From contig NZ_JAENIK010000004.1 in NCBI RefSeq assembly GCF_016595465.1, forward strand, positions 310,001 to 374,000: DNA of 64,000 nucleotides, given 5' to 3'. The translations under genes were made by a program, and so were the position numbers. How positions within the stretch are numbered: position 1 is the stretch's first letter; each line of letters opens with the position of its first letter. Shown one piece after another: positions 9,901 to 18,695 of the stretch. The notes below the pieces were generated by a model that saw only the letters and a program-made list of their open reading frames with translations, searched no databases and had not been told where the DNA came from. The DNA is from Luteolibacter yonseiensis. Its GTDB lineage: Bacteria > Verrucomicrobiota > Verrucomicrobiia > Verrucomicrobiales > Akkermansiaceae.

Positions 9901-12422
9901 GCGACAGGAGGTGTGGCATAGGTGAAGGAATACGGAGGAGTGGTCACGGTGGCGACGAGGATGTCGTTATCGTAGTATTCCACCTTGGAGATCGTGCCGT
10001 CCGGATCACTCGCCTCCACCGTGTAGGTGAGCGGTGTGGTGTTGGTGATGGACAGGCCTTCCGCAGGGCTGAGGAAACGGATCGTCGGGTTGGCGCTGCC
10101 GTTGTAGGTCTGGCCCGTGGCCCAGACCGGAGCGCTGACGAAGGTTCCCACCAGGTTCGGGGCGACGCTGCTGGTGATTGAAGTTCCCGATCCCTCGCTC
10201 ATGCCGAAGCGGGCGACGAGGCCCCCGGCGGTTTCCAGTTCCGAGTTGATCGTCTCGCGGATCTGGACCTGTGTGCGGGCGACGTTCCAAACGCGGGCTT
10301 CGTCGATGAAGCCGCCGAAGGCTCCTTCGGGAAGACCACCGGAATTCAATGCCGAGGCGATCGACGCATGCTGGACGCTGTCCGCGCGGGGTATGATCGG
10401 ATTTCCATTGATCTTGGGGGCTTCGACCACGGCCTCGAGGTTGCCGTTCAGGTAGAGACGCCAGTGGGTGCCGTCGAAGGCCGCGGCGGCATGCTGCCAC
10501 TGGCCGAATGGGACGGGAGTCCGGCCGACAACCGGAGCGTTCACTCCGCCTCCGGCCGCCGCATTGGCGCCGGTTCCCTCGAAGTCGGCGCAGAGCACGC
10601 CATCGCTTTCGCGGATTCCGAGGAACCAGTTCATGTCGAGCGCGGAGGAGTCGGCTTGTTCGCGACCCTTCGCGATCAGCGGGATGGCGACCACGCCTCC
10701 CGTGTTGGTGGAGGTTCCCTTCGTTTCACGGCGGAACCAGGTTTCCAAGGTGAAGGTGGAAAGCTTCAATGCGGCCGGATTCCCCAGGGTGACGTGATCC
10801 GCCGCTCCGTCGAAATAAAGACCGCCGACGCCGGCGGGAGGAAGCACCGAGAACTTGACGTCCTCCGACGAGACGGTGGTCAGATCCGGGCGGGTCATCG
10901 TCGCGCGGAGGGTGAAATTGCCAAACTTGTCCGCAGGGAAGGACACCGAGAATGGATTGCTCTCGTCGGACTGGAAGGTCTCACCATCGACAACAAAGTC
11001 CACCTTCGTGGCTGGAGAGGTGGTGGTCGCCTGGAGGTCGAAAGGCGTGCCGATCGTATGGCGCGAGGCGTTCACCGGGCTGGTGATCGTGACCGGAGGA
11101 ATTTCGCTGGAGACGATGTTGAGGACCGGACGGCGGGCCGCGTTCGTGGCTCCGGAAAAATAGAACGCCCAGGCATCCGGCGTGCCCGCGCCGATGTAGA
11201 GACCGTTGTTCTGGGCACCGGCCGCCCACGCCTTCACCGCTTCGGTCACATCCACATCCACCACTTCCGTCCTCGCCATGTCCCTGAGGGTGGCGACGGC
11301 GGGGGTGATGATGTTCCCTGCGGCGAGGAGTTTGCCGCTTTCGCCGGTGAAGCTGCCGGTCGGGCCATATTTGGTGGTTTCAGTGAATGGAACCAGCAGG
11401 CGGTGCACGGTGAACGGACCCGAGCTATGCGAACTGTCATCCACAAAGACGAGGTTCTTGTCCGCGTTGAGTGTGCCGAAGCCGCCTGTGACGAATTTCA
11501 GCGTCGCCTTTTCAATCTTGCGCCCCGTGAGGCTCTGCTCGATGCCGTCAAAGCGCAACAGGCCCGGAATGTCCGCCTCATTGGTGTTGGCGGGATTCAA
11601 TCCGTCGAGACCCTTCTCATTCGGAAAGTTGCGTCCCAGCTCGCTGTTCCCCGGCGTCGTGCTCGTGGCGCCGTTCCGGTTGAGAATCATGTCCGCCGCG
11701 CCGGTGTATCCGTTGAGTCCCTGCTGATAGTCGACCGACTTCGCGTCATCCCCGAGGATATAGGTCACCTCGAGTTTCGGGCGCAGGCTGGGGTTGGTGG
11801 CTCCGGAGGAATTGAAGATCCACGCGTTGGTTCCCCGGTTCGGGTTGATTCCAATGCCGTAGTTCGGCGATCCATCCACCCATGACTGCACCGCACGGGT
11901 GATGTCGGTGGAAGCGCTCAAGCCGCCGGTCACGTTCGGTGGCCGGAAGGTTCCCAGCAGCCAGTCCGAATCACCGATCACCCCGTCATCACCGAAACCC
12001 ACGACGCCATCACGGGTCGCCATGCTTGACGACGAGTCGAACTCCCTTGTCAGGCGGTAGACCTGGAAGATGTCTCCGCTATGGTCATTGCCTCCCGTTC
12101 CCGCCACTACGGTCAGCTTCGCCTCGATGATCTTCGCGCCCTGCGGGATGATGGTTTCGATGTCATTGAACCGGAGCAGCGCGTTGGAATAAGCGGAATC
12201 CCCCCATTTGTCGCCACCGCCATCGATGTTCATCGTGGTCCCGGAGCTTCCGCCCGTCAGGGTGATCTGGCGGTCCACCTCTCCATTGTATAGCTCCGAG
12301 GGGTCGGCGGGGTGTTTCAAGCCGTTTTGAAAGACGATTGTCACCGGTTCGGCGGCCCATGTCTGCGCGCAGGACGCGGCGAAGATCGCGAGAGGGAGAG
12401 ATGATAGATGTTTGAATTTCAT
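6912..12422 (-). CDS. Giant secreted multidomain protein: DNRLRE, LamG, Ig-like, Calx-beta
   Basis: 1836 aa from ATG 12422, chosen because it gives a signal peptide (MKFKHLSSLPLAIFAAS..AQTWA); 43 upstream in-frame codons have no such feature. Domain order (approximate residues): DNRLRE-type beta modules 27-217 and 227-437; Ig-like 437-524; LamG/concanavalin-like 527-760 (GGLYFDGAADHVTLGNP); Ig-like 775-860; a TAASG-rich region 870-1210; Calx-beta 1217-1329; two more DNRLRE modules 1337-1530 and 1530-1707; and a C-terminal tail 1711-1836 with an Asp-rich calcium-loop-like motif (DSDNDHDGITALVEYALGF). DNRLRE modules end in the typical KLEVTY/KLTVTY strand. LamG and Calx-beta domains bind carbohydrate and calcium in other proteins. 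Probably a surface or secreted adhesin or polysaccharide-binding protein. No catalytic domain is visible. Confidence 0.85.
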   Translation of the reverse strand: MKFKHLSSLPLAIFAASCAQTWAAEPVTIVFQNGLKHPADPSELYNGEVDRQITLTGGSSGTTMNIDGGGDKWGDSAYSNALLRFNDIETIIPQGAKIIEAKLTVVAGTGGNDHSGDIFQVYRLTREFDSSSSMATRDGVVGFGDDGVIGDSDWLLGTFRPPNVTGGLSASTDITRAVQSWVDGSPNYGIGINPNRGTNAWIFNSSGATNPSLRPKLEVTYILGDDAKSVDYQQGLNGYTGAADMILNRNGATSTTPGNSELGRNFPNEKGLDGLNPANTNEADIPGLLRFDGIEQSLTGRKIEKATLKFVTGGFGTLNADKNLVFVDDSSHSSGPFTVHRLLVPFTETTKYGPTGSFTGESGKLLAAGNIITPAVATLRDMARTEVVDVDVTEAVKAWAAGAQNNGLYIGAGTPDAWAFYFSGATNAARRPVLNIVSSEIPPVTITSPVNASRHTIGTPFDLQATTTSPATKVDFVVDGETFQSDESNPFSVSFPADKFGNFTLRATMTRPDLTTVSSEDVKFSVLPPAGVGGLYFDGAADHVTLGNPAALKLSTFTLETWFRRETKGTSTNTGGVVAIPLIAKGREQADSSALDMNWFLGIRESDGVLCADFEGTGANAAAGGGVNAPVVGRTPVPFGQWQHAAAAFDGTHWRLYLNGNLEAVVEAPKINGNPIIPRADSVQHASIASALNSGGLPEGAFGGFIDEARVWNVARTQVQIRETINSELETAGGLVARFGMSEGSGTSITSSVAPNLVGTFVSAPVWATGQTYNGSANPTIRFLSPAEGLSITNTTPLTYTVEASDPDGTISKVEYYDNDILVATVTTPPYSFTYATPPVAIRRMVAVVYDNLGNSSRTDNILTTSVNYNSPTVPGYSAGIIDGKDVDLATGTELETEAASPAPWTVLASTAAPRAFTGLGTDSGDIAVNINGTAAPFNAGVLLTTNTSLNGNLAPYDNVVAPYNADGVYHVSSRDNSGPGDAHPTTAPESSSFSLGWFPFAQGWTGANIAADGTVIAGSSNLPATARITRPTNDQGVIAGTYHIYGLPMTGNVIVVSAGNDSDNVASVVRSGDNWIVTTRDNFQTTEDSDFTILYIPSTATRVLSGWLNQKTSTSGDFETTALNGDLATLGFTVNQTARGYELTFGDGSAINPSNTALFICADNNPGQSNNGGDNIYHYSAAGNSFLIFSQDLPGLNRANQASGFRFLATPINPTLPGANEVSITPIRNSTAEDDADATLKFQVSRSGATTGDQVVNYTVSGTATSGSDFTPLTGSVTIPAGAASAEIVVSLLKDSTLEQDETVIITLAAGPGYTPGSSTSAAGVIQDSRPVFPTTTLVFQEGNNYTGQFQLQISDQGTTRLGSTIEVYGVDGGIPDVNDLMRFDNIFGNTAGRIPSNAKILDASLTITVGGSTNDTSPGPFVVDRLTVPVDATTTHDSISNGNSGPLQGARGGSARTPVAGFPRLALNAVGSANVTSILREWASGMPNYGFSIYDGGTSDALSYGTVGHKTLSKRPKLTVTYTTVPVREYTLFGDRSSVISYKSGTSTVDGATLEGHIGTIVSDPLATKEAFLKFPFAFDGSPNSIPANEEIVRAELLIHTNGEGDGEGEGQSSTPTEIHQVLQDWTPATSYGLNGPVIGEHVAESTAALTGLGQNSTTAVDVTSIIRNWRAGAPNFGFYLKPKGGNDNWTFYFPGAAADVAPRLRIFTIGGDAPEGNSFEAWAASFDAAGITMDSDNDHDGITALVEYALGFNPTTPNVLPTALRNGNQFSLSFPKGTLAANDPRISYRIVSSTDLGVWTAESSAVNDPTAISLTHTLGADKKFFRLEVVHTP

Positions 12423-12651
12423 GGTATGAAGGGAAGGGGAAACATGAACCGCGCTGGCGGATCTGGCGGAGAACACCCTGAAACCCTCCTGATGCGAAAA
12501 GATTTTGTGAGACGAAACTGTGACTTGATTCCCATCATGCAAAATCCACATCGATCCTGTTACATAAAGTCACATAACTCCCCTGATTGTGTTCCGATAT
12601 TGTAACAAACGGGTTCGTGTCATTCCGGGTCATCACGCGTTTCTAAAAAGC

Positions 12652-13380
12652 ATGTTCCGACTATTGTTATCATTAGGGCTCGCCGGACTCTCCATGGCGG
12701 CCGAGGTTCCGCAGCACCGGTTGCGGCTGCTGGCCGTGGGCAACCCGCCGCCCTTCAAGCAGGAAATCCGCGACGGCGTCCGCTACGAGCTTCCCGCGCC
12801 CGAGGGAACGATCCCGCCCCGTGCCGTGAAACTGCCGGCGCTTTCGGAAGACGGGACGCCCGGCGAAGGAGAAGGGGCCTCCATCAAGGTCCGCCTGGGC
12901 CAGACCACCGCCCCCGCCACTTTCACGGCGCCGAAGGATGGAAAACTCAGCCTCCGGTCGGACAAGGGTTTGAAATGGCTGGACCTTCCGCTCCAGGCGT
13001 GCGGAGCAAGCCTCGCGCTCGTCTGGCGCGGCGGCAAGGACTGGAGCGAACCCCGTGCCATCGTGGTGCCGGACGACGCCGTGGCGCGCGCCGAGGGCAG
13101 CGTCCATTTCACCAACCTCACGGCCGCCCCGATGGCGGTTGTGATCGGGACCGAAAAAATCCGCCTGGAACCGGGCAAGACCTTCGACCGCAAGCTGGCT
13201 CCCGGCGCCGCCGCCCTGCCGCTGGACATTTCCTATCCCGTTTCCGGCGGACTGAAAAGCTGTCACTCATCCTCCCTGGAATTCAACCGGGGGAATTTCC
13301 ACCGCATCATCATCTACGCCGCCGATGTCAAGGATGCCCGCATGCCGGTGAAGGTGCTCCAACTGGAGGAACCCGGTTGA
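12652..13380 (+). CDS. Secreted hypothetical protein
   Basis: 242 aa from ATG 12652, which opens with a short signal peptide (MFRLLLSLGLAGLSMAAE). The mature part is beta-rich with two similar halves: residues about 25-140 and 145-240, the second containing GSVHFTNLTAAPMAVVIGTEKIRL, which resembles small Ig-like beta sandwiches. No known family was recognised. It is divergent from the DNRLRE giant (229 bases between starts) and 43 bases upstream of the LamG-phosphatase gene, with which it is probably cotranscribed. The divergent spacer contains AT-rich stretches but no promoter that I can fix. Confidence 0.6.
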   Translation: MFRLLLSLGLAGLSMAAEVPQHRLRLLAVGNPPPFKQEIRDGVRYELPAPEGTIPPRAVKLPALSEDGTPGEGEGASIKVRLGQTTAPATFTAPKDGKLSLRSDKGLKWLDLPLQACGASLALVWRGGKDWSEPRAIVVPDDAVARAEGSVHFTNLTAAPMAVVIGTEKIRLEPGKTFDRKLAPGAAALPLDISYPVSGGLKSCHSSSLEFNRGNFHRIIIYAADVKDARMPVKVLQLEEPG

Positions 13381-13423
13381 CCTGGAGCTCCCTCGCATCA
13401 TCCACACCAGGATTTCCAGCGGC

Positions 13424-16400
13424 ATGTCCTTCTTCCCAATCCGGCCCGCCATCGGGCTGCTCCCATTCGTCCTCCTCAATCCGGCCTCCCTTGCGGGAAC
13501 CGAATTCGGCAACCTCCTCGTCCGCCAGCTCAACGGGACCAACAACTCGCTCACAAGCGCCTCTCCGTCGGTCTCGCTCGCGCTTCAGGCCGGAGCATCC
13601 ACCGGCGTCTCCATCACCGGTGGCAACCGCGGGGACTACAATCTCTCATTCGGCAACACCAGCGATCCGGCGGCGGGCGTCCTCATCACCTCGCCATCCC
13701 AGAACAGCCGTGATGACAGCGCCGTCGGCGGTCCCGCCATCGGTGCGCACCAGGCCACCACGGCGGTTGAGATCTCCGGTGCCCGGTATTATGTACCCGT
13801 CTTCCGCGCGCCGGAGGGAGATGAGGCGAACATCAATGTCTCGTTCGCCTTCCTGCCTTACAACACCTGGGCCGGCGGTGTCGCGGTCAATGCCGAGAAC
13901 GGAGGCCCCATCACCAGCCTGACAGGCTCTCCCGGCCTTGTGCGGGGGACCCATTTCATCGACTCCGCCACGACGGAAGGCATCTACCGGCTCAACCTTT
14001 CACCTCTCGTCACCGCCGCCTCACAAAACGGAGTGCTGCTCGTGACTGGCGCGAAAAACGAGGACAACCACGCGCTTTCCCAGGCCAACACCGATGGCAG
14101 CTTCTCCATCTTCTGCCACGACAACGGATCCAACGGAGCCTCTTACGAAAACGACCCGGTCGCTTTCTCCTATCTTCCGAAATCCGCCGTCGGCACGAAC
14201 AATCTGGTGGCGATCGGGCGGGTGAACGGCAACGCCACCACGGATGTCGCGGCGGGTTCGTTCACCGTCAGGAAGGGCGGTACCGGGCAGTGGCTCCTGT
14301 CGATTTCCGGTCATACCCATCTGACGGGCACTCTTCTGATCAGCGCCGAGGGGGGAGCGACAAACAATGCGGACAATATCGTTTCCGCGGAGTGGGATGA
14401 GGACAACGGCCGCTGGATCGTTGAAAGCCGGGACCTCCCCGGAGTCGGGCTCCAGAACATGGACACCGCGGCGGAAGACGCCTTCAGCTTCGCCTTCTTC
14501 TCCAGGATCACCGCCACCGGCAATGCTCCGGAGATTTCCCTCACCTCTCCGGCAAACGCAGCCACCCACACCGCAGGCTCCCCGATCCTCCTGGCGGCGA
14601 ACGCGTCCGACGACGGCGCGGTCTCCGCGGTCAGGTTTTACGATGGCGAGGTTCTTCTAGGCACCGATACCTCGCCGCCCTACCAGTTCACCTGGAACGC
14701 GGCATCTCTCGGCACGCACACATTGAACGCCCGTGTCACCGACAACCGGGGATTCGTCACCCGCTCCGCTCCGGCCACGATCAACGTCGTTCCCGCCTCG
14801 GGCAGCGGCGGACTTTACTTTGACGGGACGGATGACTTCGTCACCTTCGGCAACAGTCCCGCATTCCGGTTGGTGGATTTCACCCTTGAGTGCTGGTTCC
14901 GGCGCGAGCCGGGCGGAGTCGCAATCCATGTGGGAGGGATCGAAGCCATCCCGCTCGTCGCGAAGGGCAGGACGGAGGACATCGGGTGCAATTTTTTCCT
15001 CGGGATCGACGAGGCTACAGGAAAAATCGCCGCGAATTTCAAGGATAGGGAGACGGGCGGGTACCATCCGCTTGTCGGAAAAACCCATCTGCCGGACGGC
15101 GTCTGGCATCATGCCGCGGCCACCTGTGACGGCGACGAATTCCGCCTTTACCTGAATGGAAATCTTGAAGCGGCCGTTGAGGTGAAGGGTTCCACCCCGA
15201 GGTCGGATTCCGTTCTCCACACCACGCTCGGGACCAGCCTGGATTCCAACGGCACACCCGGCGGGTGGTTCTCCGGCTTCATGGACGAGGTCCGCGTATG
15301 GAACAGGGCCCGCACTTCCGCCGAGATCCGCTCGGGTCTGAACAGCGGGATCCCCACGGCATCCGGACTGGTGGCCCGCTACGACATGAACGAAATTTCC
15401 GGCGACATCCAAAGCAGCGTGGCCGGTGCGGCCTCCGGCATCCTGACCAACGGGGTGTCCAGGACCACCGGGGCACCGTTCGATCTGGATGTGCCACCCG
15501 CCATCACGGCGACCTCTCCCTCGGCCGGGCAATCCGGCGTTCCCCGCAACGCGAGGTTGCAAGTCCTCACGGAAGATCCGGATGACACGTCACTCACCGT
15601 CCGTTATTTCGGGAGAGACACGGCCAGCGGTCCGCTCAGCGACTTCACGCTCGTCGCCCTGCCGGACACCCAGTTTTATTCTGAAAACGAAGGTGGCAAT
15701 CTCGGGAGAATCTTCTCCGCGCAGACGGACTGGATCGTCTCGCAGAGGAAGACATTGGGCATCGAAGGCGTGCTCCACCTCGGTGACATCACGCAGTATG
15801 GCGACAAGCCGGCCACCGCGGCGAGCGAATGGGCCATCGCATCGGACGCCATGTACCGGCTGGAAAATCCCCTGACCACCCTGCTGCCCCACGGGATCCC
15901 CTACGTCCTCGCCGTGGGAAACCATGACCAGACGCCGATTGGAAACGCCGATGGAACCACGACGGGCTTCAACACCTGGTTCGGCGTCCACCCCACGACC
16001 GGGGTCAATCATTTCGCGGGCAAGCCTTACTACGGCGGCACCTCCGTCCCCCACAGCGCGGACAACAATTACATCCTCTTCAGCGCGGGCGGGTTGGATT
16101 TCATCGTGATCAGCTTCGAATTCGACAACACCCCCGACGACGATGACCTGGCGTGGGCGGACGCGCTGCTCAAGGCCCACCCGACCCGCTGCGGGATCAT
16201 CATCACCCACTGGACGGTGAATACGGGAAATCCCGCCGCATTCAGCCCCCAAGGCTCGGCGATTTACGAGGCGCTTAAAAACAATCCCAACCTCATCCTC
16301 ATGCATGGCGGTCACATCGCGGGAGAAGGACGCCGCTCGGACACGTGGCAGGGACGCACGGTCCATTCGCTGCTGGCGGACTATCAGTCACGGACCAATG

Positions 16401-17713
16401 GCGGGGATGGCTGGCTGCGGATCCTGAAATTCCGCCCCTCGCTGAACCGCATCGAAATCAAAACCTATTCCCCCACCCTGAACCGCTACGAAACGGATGC
16501 GGACAGCCAGTTCAACCTCTCCGTCGACCTGATGGGCAGGGGGCATCCGTTCGAGGAAATCGGCACGGTTGCCGGACCGCCCGGCGAGACCGGGATGGAC
16601 TGGGGTGGCCTTGATCCCGCAGGACGATACGAGTGGTATGCGGAGACCAGCGATGGCACGAGCGTCGCGAAAACCGACGTCCGGACCTTCACCACCACCG
16701 GCACCCAATACCCGCCGACCGTCTCGCTGGATTCTCCGGCCAATGCCGCCGTCTTCACGGAAGGCCAGCCGATCACGCTCCAAGCCACGGCTTCCGACCC
16801 TGACGGGCAGATCGCGAAGGTCCGCTATTTTTCCGGGACGACCCTGTTGGGCGAATCCACCACTCCGCCCCATGCCTTCCTATGGGAAAACCCGCCCGTC
16901 GGGACACACACCCTTTTCGTGAAAGCCATCGACAACGAGGGTCTCGAGGGTTCCGCCCTTCCGACCGAAGTACGGGTCGTGGCGAAACCAAAGGTTTCCA
17001 TCCTCGCGACGGATGCGGCTGCCGGTGAATTCGGCGAGGATCAGACACTCGCCTTCACCTTCAGCCGTGATGGCGGTACGGACGGATCTCTCGAGGTGGA
17101 CTACCATCTGTCCGGCACCGCAACGGCCGGCGCCGATTTCACCACCATGCCCGGGAGCGTCAGCATTCCGGACGGCCGGACATCGGCGGTCGTCAGCACC
17201 ACCGTCCTGACGGATGACCTTTCGGAAGGCGATGAGACACTGACGGTCACCCTCGTGGCGAAGCCATCCTATGAGCTGGGCGTTCAGAATTCCGCGACAG
17301 CGATGATCGGCGACCGCCCCTTCAGCGCTTGGCTCCACCAACATGACTTCGGAGGCCCCTCGGACGATCACGATCAGGACGGCGTGCCGAACATCATCGA
17401 GTATTACACGGGAGGCCGTGGCGACGTCGCGGATGGCGGCAATCCAATCAGGGCCATCGACGCGGGCGATGGGGTTTTTGTCGCACATTTCAAGCGGTCC
17501 AAGGAAGCGGTGGATGTCACCGCCACCATCGAGTGGTCCACGGATCTGGAAAACTGGCACCTCTCCGGTGCGGGCAACGGCAGCCAGACCGCGGTCATCA
17601 CGACCCGCGTGATTTCTCCGGATGAGAATCCTGAAACGCTGGAGGCGAAGGCCACGATCACGGCAGGTCCCCTGCCGGCGTCGTTCCACCTGCGGCTGGC
17701 GGTCCGCCCCTGA
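13424..17713 (+). CDS. Giant secreted LamG-metallophosphatase with Ig-like and Calx-beta domains
   Basis: 1429 aa with an N-terminal signal peptide ending near NPASLAG. Domain order (approximate residues): unknown beta region 25-365, similar in style to the central region of the divergent giant; Ig-like 367-457; LamG 460-690; a short Ig-like linker; calcineurin-like metallophosphatase 745-1035; Ig-like 1097-1185; Calx-beta 1187-1292; and a C-terminal tail with an Asp-rich loop (DDHDQDGVPNIIEYYTGG). The phosphatase shows LPDTQFYSE, HLGDITQYG, VGNHDQT, IITHW and MHGGHIAGEG, i.e. the D, GD, GNHD, H and GH metal-binding motifs, so it looks catalytically intact. Substrate unknown: a phosphoester at the cell surface is plausible. 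It starts an operon with the TPR gene 12 bases downstream. Confidence 0.88.
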   Translation: MSFFPIRPAIGLLPFVLLNPASLAGTEFGNLLVRQLNGTNNSLTSASPSVSLALQAGASTGVSITGGNRGDYNLSFGNTSDPAAGVLITSPSQNSRDDSAVGGPAIGAHQATTAVEISGARYYVPVFRAPEGDEANINVSFAFLPYNTWAGGVAVNAENGGPITSLTGSPGLVRGTHFIDSATTEGIYRLNLSPLVTAASQNGVLLVTGAKNEDNHALSQANTDGSFSIFCHDNGSNGASYENDPVAFSYLPKSAVGTNNLVAIGRVNGNATTDVAAGSFTVRKGGTGQWLLSISGHTHLTGTLLISAEGGATNNADNIVSAEWDEDNGRWIVESRDLPGVGLQNMDTAAEDAFSFAFFSRITATGNAPEISLTSPANAATHTAGSPILLAANASDDGAVSAVRFYDGEVLLGTDTSPPYQFTWNAASLGTHTLNARVTDNRGFVTRSAPATINVVPASGSGGLYFDGTDDFVTFGNSPAFRLVDFTLECWFRREPGGVAIHVGGIEAIPLVAKGRTEDIGCNFFLGIDEATGKIAANFKDRETGGYHPLVGKTHLPDGVWHHAAATCDGDEFRLYLNGNLEAAVEVKGSTPRSDSVLHTTLGTSLDSNGTPGGWFSGFMDEVRVWNRARTSAEIRSGLNSGIPTASGLVARYDMNEISGDIQSSVAGAASGILTNGVSRTTGAPFDLDVPPAITATSPSAGQSGVPRNARLQVLTEDPDDTSLTVRYFGRDTASGPLSDFTLVALPDTQFYSENEGGNLGRIFSAQTDWIVSQRKTLGIEGVLHLGDITQYGDKPATAASEWAIASDAMYRLENPLTTLLPHGIPYVLAVGNHDQTPIGNADGTTTGFNTWFGVHPTTGVNHFAGKPYYGGTSVPHSADNNYILFSAGGLDFIVISFEFDNTPDDDDLAWADALLKAHPTRCGIIITHWTVNTGNPAAFSPQGSAIYEALKNNPNLILMHGGHIAGEGRRSDTWQGRTVHSLLADYQSRTNGGDGWLRILKFRPSLNRIEIKTYSPTLNRYETDADSQFNLSVDLMGRGHPFEEIGTVAGPPGETGMDWGGLDPAGRYEWYAETSDGTSVAKTDVRTFTTTGTQYPPTVSLDSPANAAVFTEGQPITLQATASDPDGQIAKVRYFSGTTLLGESTTPPHAFLWENPPVGTHTLFVKAIDNEGLEGSALPTEVRVVAKPKVSILATDAAAGEFGEDQTLAFTFSRDGGTDGSLEVDYHLSGTATAGADFTTMPGSVSIPDGRTSAVVSTTVLTDDLSEGDETLTVTLVAKPSYELGVQNSATAMIGDRPFSAWLHQHDFGGPSDDHDQDGVPNIIEYYTGGRGDVADGGNPIRAIDAGDGVFVAHFKRSKEAVDVTATIEWSTDLENWHLSGAGNGSQTAVITTRVISPDENPETLEAKATITAGPLPASFHLRLAVRP

Positions 17714-17725
17714 CATTTCCGGAGC

Positions 17726-18544
17726 ATGAGATTTCCTCTTCCCGCCCTTGGCCTGGCCTGCTTGATCGTGCCGCTATCCGCCCATCCGGACCCGGGGCAC
17801 ACCCTGGCGGAGATCGACAGTCATCTCGCGGAGTCTCCGGATGATCCGGAACTATTGAGACGCAAGGCAGAGCTGTTCCTTCAAACGGGCCACGTCCGGC
17901 AGGCGATCCCTGTCGCGGTGAAGGCGCTTTCCATTTCGCCGGACGATCCCGCCACGCTCCTGTTGCAGGCGCGTGTCAGCGTCGCACGGAAAAACCCGGA
18001 AAACGCCATCACCCGGCTGGAGGAAATCAACCGGCGATTTCCCCGGTTCGCCGATGCCTGGGCCTTGATGGCCCGCCTGCGACATGAGGCGGGAAACACC
18101 GACGGAGCCATCACCGCCAAGCTCCGCCAGTTGGAAACCGACGACCAGCCGGCTCCCGTCGATTTTCTCAACGCCGCCGCGTGGCTGGTCCAACGGGCGG
18201 GCTCCGGAGACGCCGACATGGCGGTCTCGCTGCTGGACCGCGGCATCGGCCTCTTCGGCAATGTCATCGAACTCCAGCGGAGCGCGATCCGCCTGGAATG
18301 TTCGCTAGGCCGTCATGATGCCGCGCTCCGGCGGGTGGACACATTGGTTGCCAGGTATCGACCTTCGGTTGAATTTTCGCTGCTGCGGGCGGACATCCAT
18401 GAAGCCGCGGGCCGGTACCGGGACGCGGCTTCCGCCTGTGATTCGGCCATCGCCCTGCTTGATATCGAAACGGAAAGCCCGCCTGTGGCGCAGCTCAGGG
18501 AGTCGATCCTGCGGCGGAAAGAAGAGAATCTGGGCAGGCCCTGA
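17726..18544 (+). CDS. Exported TPR-repeat protein
   Basis: 272 aa. A signal peptide (MRFPLPALGLACLIVPLSAH) precedes a mostly helical protein with several tetratricopeptide-like repeats: PDDPELLRRKAELFLQTG, DPATLLLQARVSVARKN and later AGRYRDAASACDSAIAL. TPRs mediate protein-protein contact. Its start is 12 bases after the stop of the LamG-metallophosphatase, so the two are very probably cotranscribed and the TPR protein may help secretion or assembly of that giant. That link is inference from spacing only. Confidence 0.8.
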   Translation: MRFPLPALGLACLIVPLSAHPDPGHTLAEIDSHLAESPDDPELLRRKAELFLQTGHVRQAIPVAVKALSISPDDPATLLLQARVSVARKNPENAITRLEEINRRFPRFADAWALMARLRHEAGNTDGAITAKLRQLETDDQPAPVDFLNAAAWLVQRAGSGDADMAVSLLDRGIGLFGNVIELQRSAIRLECSLGRHDAALRRVDTLVARYRPSVEFSLLRADIHEAAGRYRDAASACDSAIALLDIETESPPVAQLRESILRRKEENLGRP

Positions 18545-18695
18545 CCCACGGTCCACCCATGCATGCCCGCACCACAGGCGGCAGAACCGGGACAAGAAAC
18601 CAGCGAAAAAAGGATCCGCGAGATCAGACCAACGTCCCATTCCCCCGAAGCACTCTCCGCTTGATGGGGTATGGGGAATATCCTTGTTTCGAATC

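Noticed and set aside
12558..12574. TGTTA-N7-TCACA considered as a CRP-like site upstream of the giant genes
   Set aside because: The half-site spacing is 7 rather than 6 and the first half is imperfect; a single weak match is not enough.
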